NCBI GenBank assembly: GCA_000183865.1
Contig: CM001047.1
Coordinates: 1,875,584 to 1,883,969, forward strand
Reading direction: 5' to 3'
Length of the DNA stretch: 8,386 bases
From: Listeria marthii FSL S4-120
GTDB lineage: Bacteria; Bacillota; Bacilli; Lactobacillales; Listeriaceae
Part shown: one piece after another, positions 1-5,997 of the stretch
How positions within the stretch are numbered: the first letter of the stretch is position 1
How the letters are laid out: each line of letters opens with the position of its first letter
Position numbers and translations under genes: made by a program
Notes under the pieces: generated by a model
The model's database searches: none
The model's input: only the letters and a program-made list of their open reading frames with translations
Told to the model about the DNA's origin: nothing

Positions 1-353
1 TCGCGAAAAAAGAAACTAGTGTTTATGACGCGATTGTCATGCTGTTTATGGAAGATATCGGTAGTTTATACGTTGTTGATGAGGACCGATTAGTTGGGCT
101 TGTCTCAAGAAAAGACTTGCTTAAAGGTGCACTTGCTGATGCAGATACGAAAGCAACACCGATTGCGACCATTATGACGCGCATGCCAAATCTGGTTACG
201 GTTTCTAAAGATGACACCGTCTTGCACGCTGCAGAACAACTCGTTTTCCACCAAATCGATTCGCTACCCGTTCTGGAAAATGCAAAAGTCGTTGGGAAAA
301 TTTCAAAAACACGTATCACTGCGCTTTTTGTCGATACGATAAAAAAGGTTTAA
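1..353 (+). CDS. ccpN: CcpN-type transcriptional repressor, C-terminal CBS-domain part (5' truncated by window)
   Basis: The reading frame is open from base 3 and gives 116 visible residues (AKKETSVYDAIVMLF... to ...VDTIKKV, TAA at 351-353). The fragment holds CBS-domain material: one CBS motif ends in DEDRLVGLVSRKDLL (visible residues about 25-40), and a second runs from IMTRMPNLVTVSKDDTVLHAA through HQIDSLPVLENAKVVGKIS (about 56-103). CcpN proteins of Bacillus are about 210 residues long, with an N-terminal winged-helix DNA-binding domain followed by paired CBS domains, and repress gluconeogenic genes when glycolytic substrates are present. The DNA-binding half lies outside the window. The assignment rests on the CBS sequence plus the gene directly downstream: in Bacillus subtilis ccpN (yqzB) is also followed by the DUF299 gene yqfL. 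The internal ATG at 39 is not a start, because the domain continues upstream of it. Another CBS protein cannot be fully excluded from this fragment. Confidence 0.82.
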   Translation, partial: AKKETSVYDAIVMLFMEDIGSLYVVDEDRLVGLVSRKDLLKGALADADTKATPIATIMTRMPNLVTVSKDDTVLHAAEQLVFHQIDSLPVLENAKVVGKISKTRITALFVDTIKKV

Positions 354-365
354 TAGGAGGAAAAT
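354..365 (+). promoter_or_regulatory. Ribosome binding site of pdrP
   Basis: AGGAGG at 355-360 is a full Shine-Dalgarno match and sits 5 nt before the ATG at 366. It starts directly after the ccpN stop codon, so pdrP is translated from the same transcript and no promoter fits in the 12-nt gap. Confidence 0.85.
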
Positions 366-1178
366 ATGGAAAATCCGGTTATTATATACGTTATTTCAGA
401 TGCTATCGGTGAAACTGCTCAACACATTATTCGTGCGGTGACAGCGCAGTTTTCACTTAATAAGCCTGCCGACATTCGCCGTCATGCTTTTATTCGAGAT
501 GAAAGCGCTTTACTCGAAACGTTGCAAGAAGCAAAGGCCGCTGATGGCATTGTTGTTCAAACGCTCGTTCAATCCACTTTAGCCGCATATGCAACTGACT
601 TTTGCGTGAAAAATCACATTCCTAACATAGATTTATTACATACGCTAACTGCGGCTGTAGAAGCAAAAACTGGCTTAAAATCCAAACAAGATCCCGGCAA
701 CATGCGCCGACTTGATAGTAATTATTTTGATCGCATTGCCGCAATTGAATTCGCTGTAAAATATGATGATTGTAAAGATCCCCGTGGTCTACTAGATGCG
801 GATATCGTTCTCGTTGGAGTTTCCCGAACAAGTAAAACCCCACTAAGTAGCTTTCTTGCCAATCAAAACTGGAAAGTCGCTAACGTCCCGCTTGTTCCAG
901 AGATTCCAATACCCGCTGAACTTTTTCAAATCCCTAGCGACCGAATTATAGGCCTAACAACGACACCCGAAAAACTGGCACAAATTCGCAAAGTTCGTTT
1001 AAAATCGATTGGTTTGGATGAGGCAAGCAGCTATTCCAGCGAAAAACGTATTTTAGAAGAATTGGAATACGGTTATGCTACGTTTAAAAAGCTTGGCTGC
1101 CAAGTAATTCATGTAGAAGACAAAGCCATTGAGGAAACCGCCGCACTAATCACGGAAATTATCACGAGTTACCATTAA
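366..1178 (+). CDS. pdrP: Pyruvate,phosphate dikinase regulatory protein (bifunctional kinase/phosphorylase)
   Basis: This 270-residue protein belongs to the DUF299/PPDK-regulatory family and has the usual length. Family members inactivate PPDK by ADP-dependent phosphorylation of a threonine two residues before the catalytic histidine, and reactivate it by Pi-dependent dephosphorylation that releases PPi. Visible landmarks are the N-terminal IYVISDAIGETAQHI (residues 7-21), a central DxRGLLDADIVLVGVSRTSKTPLSSFLA region with the P-loop-like GVSRTSKT at 151-158, and the C-terminal EKRILEELEYGYATFKKLGC (226-245). The SRTSKTPLS form resembles PPDK-type members, whereas the PEP-synthase-regulating homologue of enterobacteria has SR(C/S)GKTPTS (recalled from memory). 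The PPDK gene, its expected substrate, follows at once, and a ccpN-type gene precedes it. The ATG at 366 has an ideal Shine-Dalgarno site. Its Bacillus homologue YqfL is reported to influence CcpN activity, so a second role is possible here. Confidence 0.93.
   Translation: MENPVIIYVISDAIGETAQHIIRAVTAQFSLNKPADIRRHAFIRDESALLETLQEAKAADGIVVQTLVQSTLAAYATDFCVKNHIPNIDLLHTLTAAVEAKTGLKSKQDPGNMRRLDSNYFDRIAAIEFAVKYDDCKDPRGLLDADIVLVGVSRTSKTPLSSFLANQNWKVANVPLVPEIPIPAELFQIPSDRIIGLTTTPEKLAQIRKVRLKSIGLDEASSYSSEKRILEELEYGYATFKKLGCQVIHVEDKAIEETAALITEIITSYH
500..513 (+). promoter_or_regulatory. cre-like palindrome inside pdrP
   Basis: TGAAAGCGCTTTAC matches the catabolite-responsive-element consensus TGWAARCGYTWNCA at 12 of 14 positions and contains the perfect 10-bp palindrome AAAGCGCTTT at 502-511. 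It lies within the coding sequence about 135 bp after the pdrP start (residues DESALL), so any action would be as a transcription roadblock. It may be a codon-driven coincidence. Confidence 0.3.
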
Positions 1179-1180
1179 TT

Positions 1181-1200
1181 AGAAGAGGTGAATAATGTGA
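1181..1200 (+). promoter_or_regulatory. ppdK ribosome binding site with overlapping AUG-stop and GTG start
   Basis: The Shine-Dalgarno site AGAGGTG lies at 1184-1190. The GTG at 1188 falls inside it and so cannot be the start. The in-frame GTG at 1197 is 6 nt downstream and is the best start. An ATG at 1195-1197 overlaps it out of frame and is followed at once by TGA (1198-1200), giving a start-stop pair ATGTGA that shares its G with the GTG start. Confidence 0.7.
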
Positions 1201-3836
1201 GAAAATTTGTCTATCAGTTCAGTGAAGGTTCTAAAGAAATGAAAAATCTTTTAGGAGGAAAAGGAGCAAATTTGGCAGAAATGACGAATATTGGCTTGCC
1301 CGTCCCTCCCGGTTTTATTATCTCGACAGATGCTTGTAATGATTATACGGCTAATAATAAACACCTATCTGAAGCGATTTTTGAAGAAGTCAACATTCAC
1401 TTGGCGCAACTCGAAAAACAGACGGGGAAAATTTTCGGATTCGCGGAAAATCCACTGCTCGTTTCGGTTCGCTCTGGTGCCCCCTTTTCGATGCCTGGTA
1501 TGATGGATACGGTATTAAACCTTGGCTTAAATGATCATGCCGCGAAAGGATTAGCTGCTCTAACTGGGGATGCTCGTTCGGCGTTTGATTCCTATCGCCG
1601 CTTTATTCAAATGTTTGGCGATGTTGTTTTTGAAATTCCAAGCTACCAATTTGAACAGGCGCTTACTCGAATGAAAAAAGCAAAGGATTATCGCCTAGAT
1701 ACAGAACTAACTGCGGACGATTTAAGTGAACTGATAGATACTTATAAACTGATTTTCCGACAAGCTACGGGGAAAGATTTTCCGCAAGAGCCACTCGAAC
1801 AACTACGACTTGCGATTGTCGCTGTCTTTGATTCATGGATGAACCCGCGGGCCGTTATTTACCGTCGATTGCATGAGATTGACGCAAGTTTTGGCACAGC
1901 GGTGAACATTCAAGCGATGGTTTTTGGTAACACTGGCGAAACAAGTGGCACTGGGATTACGTTCACGCGCAATCCATCAACTGGTGAAAAAGAAGTGTTT
2001 GGTGAATTTTTACTTAATGCTCAAGGAGAAGATGTCGTTGCTGGCATTCGCACTCCTGAACCGATAAGCGCGCTAGAAGAGAGCATGCCAGCCGTTTATA
2101 AAGAGTTGATTCACACATGTGAACTTCTCGAAAACCATTATTTAGATATGCAAGATATTGAGTTTACAATTGAAAAAGACAATCTCTATGTCCTACAAAC
2201 AAGAAGCGGCAAGCGCACGGCCAAAGCTGCTATTCAAACAGCGGTCGATTTTGTGCATGAAGGAAAAATTACTCGTGAAGAAGCTATTATGCGTGTGGAA
2301 ACTAAGCAACTGCATCAATTACTTCATCCAGCTTTTCATGAAAGCGCTCTCAAAACCGGCCAAGTCATCGCAACCGGTTTACCTGCAAGTCCTGGTGCCG
2401 CAACCGGTCAAATTTTCTTTGAAGCAAAAGAAGCTGTTCAAGCAGCTGAGCATGGCATGTCAGTCATTTTAGTTCGTAATGAGACTTCTCCTGAAGATAT
2501 TGAAGGCATGGCACGAAGCAACGCCATTTTAACCGCTCATGGTGGTATGACTTCCCACGCAGCTGTTGTGGCGCGAGGTATGGGAAAATGTTGTATTGCT
2601 GGATGTGCTGAACTAACTATTAATGAAAAAGAAAAAACAATCATCCTTGCAACTGGTGAAACGCTTCATGAAGGCGACTTTCTTTCGCTTGATGGCAGTT
2701 CTGGTAAAGTCTACCTCGGTGAAATCGCACTTACAGAAGCTTCGATTGGCGGGCATTTTGACGAGTTGATGGCGTGGGCTGATGCGGAGAAAAGATTAAT
2801 GATTCGCGTCAATGCTGATACGCCGACTGATTTTAAAAAGGCGCTTTCGTTTGGCGCAGAAGGTATTGGCCTGTGTCGCACTGAGCATATGTTTTTTGAT
2901 GAAAAACGGATTCCTTATATGCGACAAATGATTTTAGCAGAATCATTAGAAGAGCGCGAGTCCGTTTTAGCCACTTTAAAAGAAATGCAAAAAACGGATT
3001 TCAGTGAATTATTCCGCATAGCAAATGGACGCGCGGTGAATATTCGCCTGCTTGATCCGCCACTACATGAATTTTTACCGAAAACGAACCGTGAAATCGA
3101 GCAATTAGCGAGCGCGATGAATCGAACGGTACCGCAAATAACGAAGCGTATTCAAGCACTTGCTGAGTCCAATCCAATGCTTGGTCACCGCGGTTGTCGG
3201 CTTGCTATCACCTTCCCGGAAATTTACCGGATGCAAGCAGAAGCGATTATGGAAAGTGCTGTTATCGTTCATGATGAAGGAATGGATGTTCACCCGGAAA
3301 TTATGATCCCGCTAATCGCGACAAAAAGCGAACTCAGCTATATTAAAACAGAATTGAAACAAGCGATTCATGCCATTTTTGATAAAGAGCGCGTGGTACT
3401 TCCGTATGATATTGGCACGATGATTGAAATTCCGCGTGCTTGTGTGACTGCGGATGAAATCGCCGAAGAAGCGCAGTTTTTCAGCTTTGGAACAAATGAT
3501 TTAACGCAGCTAACATATGGTTTTTCGCGTGATGACGCTACTAAATTCCTTGCCGATTATTACGAAAAAGATATTTTGCCAAAAGATCCGTTTGTCACGA
3601 TTGACAAGGCTGGTGTTGGCGCGCTCGTTGAAATGGCGGTGACTCGCGGTCGGATGACTTCGGAGCATTTAAAAATGGGTGTTTGCGGCGAACATGGCGG
3701 CGACCCAGATTCCATCCATTTCTTCCATCAATTAGGATTAACATACGTATCCTGTTCCCCGTACCGCGTCCCAATTGCACGACTAGCAGCAGCTCAAGCA
3801 GCATTATCCGAAAGACAATTAGTTCCTACTATATAA
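1197..3836 (+). CDS. ppdK: Pyruvate,phosphate dikinase
   Basis: PPDK interconverts pyruvate + ATP + Pi and PEP + AMP + PPi in the cytoplasm. With the GTG start at 1197 the protein has 879 residues, typical for bacterial PPDK. Domains in order: N-terminal nucleotide-binding domain (KNLLGGKGANLAEM at 16-29, SVRSGAPFSMPGMMDT at 90-105, GNTGETSGTGITFTRNPSTG at 244-263); swivelling phosphohistidine domain with GGMTSHAAVVARGMGKCC, where His454 is the expected phosphocarrier and Thr452 the expected regulatory phosphorylation site; C-terminal PEP/pyruvate TIM barrel with GIGLCRTEHMFF (556-567), MLGHRGCRLA (661-670), FFSFGTNDLTQLTYGFSRDD (761-780) and the catalytic-Cys motif GVCGEHGGDP (Cys830). All key residues are present. 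The gene starts 18 nt after the pdrP stop and shares its transcript. A start at 1188 (882 residues) is possible but would lie inside the Shine-Dalgarno site. The pairing with pdrP implies control by reversible Thr452 phosphorylation. Confidence 0.97.
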   Translation: MRKFVYQFSEGSKEMKNLLGGKGANLAEMTNIGLPVPPGFIISTDACNDYTANNKHLSEAIFEEVNIHLAQLEKQTGKIFGFAENPLLVSVRSGAPFSMPGMMDTVLNLGLNDHAAKGLAALTGDARSAFDSYRRFIQMFGDVVFEIPSYQFEQALTRMKKAKDYRLDTELTADDLSELIDTYKLIFRQATGKDFPQEPLEQLRLAIVAVFDSWMNPRAVIYRRLHEIDASFGTAVNIQAMVFGNTGETSGTGITFTRNPSTGEKEVFGEFLLNAQGEDVVAGIRTPEPISALEESMPAVYKELIHTCELLENHYLDMQDIEFTIEKDNLYVLQTRSGKRTAKAAIQTAVDFVHEGKITREEAIMRVETKQLHQLLHPAFHESALKTGQVIATGLPASPGAATGQIFFEAKEAVQAAEHGMSVILVRNETSPEDIEGMARSNAILTAHGGMTSHAAVVARGMGKCCIAGCAELTINEKEKTIILATGETLHEGDFLSLDGSSGKVYLGEIALTEASIGGHFDELMAWADAEKRLMIRVNADTPTDFKKALSFGAEGIGLCRTEHMFFDEKRIPYMRQMILAESLEERESVLATLKEMQKTDFSELFRIANGRAVNIRLLDPPLHEFLPKTNREIEQLASAMNRTVPQITKRIQALAESNPMLGHRGCRLAITFPEIYRMQAEAIMESAVIVHDEGMDVHPEIMIPLIATKSELSYIKTELKQAIHAIFDKERVVLPYDIGTMIEIPRACVTADEIAEEAQFFSFGTNDLTQLTYGFSRDDATKFLADYYEKDILPKDPFVTIDKAGVGALVEMAVTRGRMTSEHLKMGVCGEHGGDPDSIHFFHQLGLTYVSCSPYRVPIARLAAAQAALSERQLVPTI
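2339..2352 (+). promoter_or_regulatory. cre-like site inside ppdK
   Basis: TGAAAGCGCTCTCA matches the cre consensus TGWAARCGYTWNCA at 13 of 14 positions and is one base from the perfect palindrome TGAAAGCGCTTTCA. It lies about 1.14 kb into ppdK, over codons for HESALK. CcpA bound here could act as a roadblock. Function is unproven. Confidence 0.35.
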
Positions 3837-3880
3837 AAAATCCAGATGGCAGCCGCATTGACTGTCATCTGGATTTTTTT
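3835..3880. terminator. Bidirectional Rho-independent terminator between ppdK and the VOC gene
   Basis: Arms TCCAGATGGCAG (3841-3852) and CTGTCATCTGGA (3862-3873) form a 12-bp stem with one G·U pair and a 9-nt loop. It is preceded by A6 (3835-3840) and followed by T7 (3874-3880), so it has a U-tract in both directions. It sits directly after the ppdK stop codon, and the stop codon of the convergent VOC gene (3879-3881) overlaps the end of the T-tract. It should end both the ccpN-pdrP-ppdK transcript and the YqjA-VOC transcript. Confidence 0.9.
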
Positions 3881-4256
3881 ATTTTTCGCAAATCGCAAAA
3901 TAATTGCCTTCGTTATCCGCAAAATTGAAGACACGGCCCATCGGCAAGTCCACTAAGTCGCCAACCGTAATCCCTCTCTTTTTATAAATTTCATACAGTT
4001 CCGCAACATTCGTTCCAAATAGTAAAATCGATGGTGTGCCAAGGTTCATATCTGGATTCATTTCCGCGACTTTCTTTTTATTTTGAAGGACAAAGCTAGT
4101 CTCTAATCCTTTTGTTGGTGCAATTTCAATCCACTGAATTTCGCCATTTACGACCTCTTCTGACACGACCACAAAATCCAATTTTTCTACCCAAAAATCT
4201 CGCACAGCGGCTTGATCTTCCACGTATAACATTACTTGGCCAATTTTTTCAATCAT
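3879..4256 (-). CDS. VOC (glyoxalase/bleomycin-resistance fold) family protein
   Basis: This is a 125-residue protein, the size of a single two-module VOC domain. The N-terminal half starts MIEKIGQVMLYVEDQAAVRDFWVEKLDF (residues 1-28), the typical first strand, then a helix ending at Phe/Leu-Asp-Phe. The C-terminal half ends with the module RVFNFADNEGNYFAICE (108-124), the usual DxEGNxF signature. Gln7 and Glu124 lie where metal ligands occur in metal-dependent members, but the substrate and metal use cannot be deduced from sequence. Such proteins include glyoxalases, dioxygenases and antibiotic-binding proteins. The ATG at 4256 lies 3 nt after the stop of the upstream membrane-protein gene. 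The Shine-Dalgarno-like GAGGGG (4267-4272) is 10 nt away and lies inside the upstream gene, so translation is probably coupled. A joint function with the membrane protein is inferred from operon structure only. Confidence 0.85.
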   Translation of the reverse strand: MIEKIGQVMLYVEDQAAVRDFWVEKLDFVVVSEEVVNGEIQWIEIAPTKGLETSFVLQNKKKVAEMNPDMNLGTPSILLFGTNVAELYEIYKKRGITVGDLVDLPMGRVFNFADNEGNYFAICEK

Positions 4257-4259
4257 CGT

Positions 4260-5243
4260 TCATCGTCCCCTCGTTAATTCTTTTTCCTTCAAACCAAACT
4301 CCGCATAAAAGTCACGTTTCATTTCTAATAGATAGCGCAGATCATTCATAAATTGGAATAAAATCGCTCTATTTTCAAATTCTGCCCGTGTTTCTGGGAG
4401 TTTGCTGCTTCGGAATTCATGCACCATCGTCGTAATTTCCGCTACTAAATCCTCTGCCGTATTATGCTCATCTAGTGTTTGCGCCGTTTTTTCCGTAATT
4501 TCCGCCAGTGCCATGCTTTGCTCCGAAGAATGATCAAACGCGACTAAATGCCGTTTCATTTGAGTCAAAATCCGGTATTGCACGAGCCGCATGTCTACGT
4601 ACTGCGAATAATAATGAGACGAAGCAAAAAACTGGTTGTCCAAATTTCGCGCGGCTTTTTCTTGCGCATAGTCTAGTGTACCCTTTAATTGGTGTAATAA
4701 GCCAAATTCATCATGATATTCCGATTGATTCCGAAGACCTTGCGTCATCTCCGTTAAAATTTGGCGCATAATCGCTTCGATTTTTTGTTGACTTCGTTTT
4801 ATTTCGTCTTCCATTTTCGGCATGTATAAATTTAAAATAATTGCAATACCAGCGCCGACCGCCATGAGTAATAGTTCATTTTTAAACCAAAAGAATGATA
4901 ATGATTGTTCTAATAAAATGTGCGATACAAGTACCGAGCTAACGACAATCCCGTCCGCCACGTGTAATTTAACAGCGAGGGGAATAAAAATAAGTAAATA
5001 AAGTCCAAAACTCACTGCATTATAGCCGATTAGCATGAAAAATACTGCTGCAATCGAAAGCGCCAAAACGGTCGAATAAACCCGCTGAATGGCTAATTGT
5101 AAAGACCCCTTTTTCGTATTTTGTACACTTAAAATCGCGATAATCCCCGCCGAAACTGCATACTCCAAATGTAGCCATTCCGCTAAAATAATCGCTAGTG
5201 TCGCTGCAATCGCGGTTTTCACCGTTCGCATTCCAATCCGCAT
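4260..5243 (-). CDS. YqjA-like aromatic acid exporter/FUSC-type membrane protein (DUF939)
   Basis: The 327-residue protein has two parts. The N-terminal ~145 residues are a bundle of hydrophobic segments: about 9-23, 28-42, 55-75, 79-94, a weaker one about 98-112, and 121-142. The ~180-residue soluble C-terminal part is helix-rich (KMEDEIKRSQQKIEAIMRQILTEM..., ...YSQYVDMRLVQYRILTQMKRH..., ...FMNDLRYLLEMKRDFYAEF). This matches the aromatic acid exporter family 1 layout (ArAE_1 plus its C-terminal domain), as in Bacillus subtilis YqjA (about 320 residues). The early motif HLEYAVSAGIIAILSVQNTKKGSL (26-49) is typical. The family is named by similarity to aromatic-acid efflux proteins, and a real substrate is not known here. 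The ATG at 5243 has AAAGGGGA (5252-5259) 8 nt upstream; an internal ATG four codons in is less well placed. It is first in an operon with the VOC gene. Confidence 0.85.
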   Translation of the reverse strand: MRIGMRTVKTAIAATLAIILAEWLHLEYAVSAGIIAILSVQNTKKGSLQLAIQRVYSTVLALSIAAVFFMLIGYNAVSFGLYLLIFIPLAVKLHVADGIVVSSVLVSHILLEQSLSFFWFKNELLLMAVGAGIAIILNLYMPKMEDEIKRSQQKIEAIMRQILTEMTQGLRNQSEYHDEFGLLHQLKGTLDYAQEKAARNLDNQFFASSHYYSQYVDMRLVQYRILTQMKRHLVAFDHSSEQSMALAEITEKTAQTLDEHNTAEDLVAEITTMVHEFRSSKLPETRAEFENRAILFQFMNDLRYLLEMKRDFYAEFGLKEKELTRGR

Positions 5244-5265
5244 ATGTCCCGTCCCCTTTCTATGT

Positions 5266-5299
5266 CCAACTTATCATAGCACGAAAGCGAAAATCGCAA
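5266..5299 (-). promoter_or_regulatory. Predicted SigA promoter (extended -10) for the YqjA-like/VOC operon
   Basis: On the minus strand an extended -10 TGCTATGAT (TATGAT at 5273-5278, TG element at 5280-5281) is preceded after a short 15-nt spacer by TTGCGA (5294-5299) as a weak -35. Transcription would begin near 5266, about 23 nt before the ATG. The -35 lies at the distal end of the terminator T-tract of the dedA gene. Predicted by eye only. Confidence 0.5.
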
Positions 5300-5331
5300 A
5301 AGAAAAACCTTGAAGATTGCTCTCCAAGGTT
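5297..5331 (-). terminator. Rho-independent terminator of the dedA gene
   Basis: On the minus strand the arms AACCTTGGAGA (5321-5331) and TCTTCAAGGTT (5306-5316) pair over 11 bp with one G·U, closing a GCAA tetraloop (5317-5320). TTTTTCTTTT follows at about 5298-5305. The hairpin begins 5 nt after the dedA stop codon. On the plus strand the G·U becomes an A·C mismatch and no T-tract follows, so it is directional. Confidence 0.85.
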
Positions 5332-5336
5332 ACACA

Positions 5337-5960
5337 TTATTCTTCATCTAGTGTTTTTTTGAAACGTGCCCGGAAAAAGAATCCTAGCCCGATAACAACA
5401 AGTATCGCAATGATGCTATAAATAATGGTCGAAAAACTATCCATAAAAACAACAATTTCACTCCATGACTCACCGAGCAAAGCGCCAAGTCCAATTAAAA
5501 CCGTGTTCCAAAGCAAGCTTCCCGCAGTCGTTAGGATTAAAAATCGCGACATTTTCATCTTCGTCATCCCAGCTGGAATCGAAATCAAGCTTCGTATTAG
5601 CGGAATCATCCGACATAAAAATACCGCCCAACTGCCATATTTCAAAAAGAAACTTTCTGCGCGTTCAATATCCGATTCCTTCAACCGCAAAATCCGGCCG
5701 TACTTTAATACAATTTTCGTCAGTCGTTCCTTACCAAAATACGAAGCCACTTTATAAAGTAAAATAGCGCCAACGACCGATCCAAGCGTTGCTACAATAA
5801 TCACCATCACCACATTCAGCGATGAAACGGTCGTCATAAATCCACCAAAAGTTAAGATAATCTCAGAGGGAATCGGCGGAAACAAGTTCTCAACCATAAT
5901 CAATACAAAAATACCAATATAGCCAAAATCAGCCATAATACTTGTAATCCAAGTTTCCAA
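5337..5960 (-). CDS. DedA-family (SNARE-associated/VTT domain) membrane protein
   Basis: A multi-spanning membrane protein of 207 residues from the preferred TTG start. Family signatures are intact: acidic re-entrant motif ENLFPPIPSEIIL (24-36), glycine-rich helix ATLGSVVGAILLY (57-69), and the core FFLKYGSWAVFLCRMIPLIRSLISIPAGMTKMKM with the conserved arginines Arg117 and Arg123 and the S-x-P-A-G turn (127-131). Further membrane segments lie at about 139-161 and 174-196, followed by a short basic tail. DedA proteins move lipids across the membrane; some bacterial members (UptA of Bacillus subtilis, from memory) return undecaprenyl phosphate to the inner leaflet for wall synthesis. That role is plausible but not provable here. 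Start choice: the longest frame begins with a GTG at 5969 whose G is part of the AGGAG Shine-Dalgarno (5969-5973). The in-frame TTG at 5958-5960 lies 8 nt downstream and is far better spaced. The gene is monocistronic, between its own promoter and terminator. Confidence 0.9.
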   Translation of the reverse strand: METWITSIMADFGYIGIFVLIMVENLFPPIPSEIILTFGGFMTTVSSLNVVMVIIVATLGSVVGAILLYKVASYFGKERLTKIVLKYGRILRLKESDIERAESFFLKYGSWAVFLCRMIPLIRSLISIPAGMTKMKMSRFLILTTAGSLLWNTVLIGLGALLGESWSEIVVFMDSFSTIIYSIIAILVVIGLGFFFRARFKKTLDEE

Positions 5961-5973
5961 AAAACACACTCCT
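5958..5973 (-). promoter_or_regulatory. Ribosome binding site that decides the dedA start (TTG)
   Basis: On the minus strand AGGAG (5969-5973) is followed by 8 nt (TGTGTTTT) and then TTG (5958-5960). The alternative GTG at 5967-5969 overlaps the Shine-Dalgarno sequence itself, so the ribosome could not use both. Confidence 0.65.
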
Positions 5974-5974
5974 G

Positions 5975-5997
5975 TACTTTATTTCCCTTTTAAAGTA
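5975..5997 (-). repeat. Inverted repeat TACTTTA-N9-TAAAGTA in the dedA leader
   Basis: Perfect 7-bp arms at 5975-5981 and 5991-5997 are separated by 9 nt. The repeat lies between the predicted transcription start and the Shine-Dalgarno site of dedA. It could be an operator half of the larger dyad next to it or a weak mRNA hairpin just before the ribosome site. Confidence 0.45.

Noticed and set aside
23..319. 98-residue antisense open frame over ccpN
   Set aside because: It mirrors a conserved CBS-domain coding sequence, has no convincing ribosome site and resembles no family.
3738..3751. PrfA-box-like TTAACATACGTATC
   Set aside because: Only the left half fits, and it lies near the 3' end of ppdK with no downstream plus-strand gene to control.
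3595..4351. Several 60-80-residue open frames crossing ppdK, the terminator and the VOC gene on either strand
   Set aside because: They overlap well-supported genes, and one (3683-3928) runs through the terminator hairpin. Their compositions are typical of frame shadows.
4896..4910. Fur-box-like TGATAATGATTGTTC (12 of 15)
   Set aside because: It lies in the middle of the YqjA-like coding sequence, far from any promoter, in an AT-rich stretch. There is no iron link in the neighbourhood.
5042..5063. Further weak cre-like string GAAAGCGCC in the YqjA-like gene
   Set aside because: About 11 of 14 matches with both outer halves broken. Such matches are expected by chance.
5425..5767. Two overlapping plus-strand frames of 100-110 residues opposite dedA
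   Set aside because: They are the complement of membrane-protein codons. There is no Shine-Dalgarno and no recognisable domain, and dedA motifs fully explain the DNA.
5982..5997. Possible SigB -10 (GGGAAA) before dedA
   Set aside because: No GTTT-type -35 is found at the required spacing. A SigA-like promoter with 17-nt spacing explains the region better.
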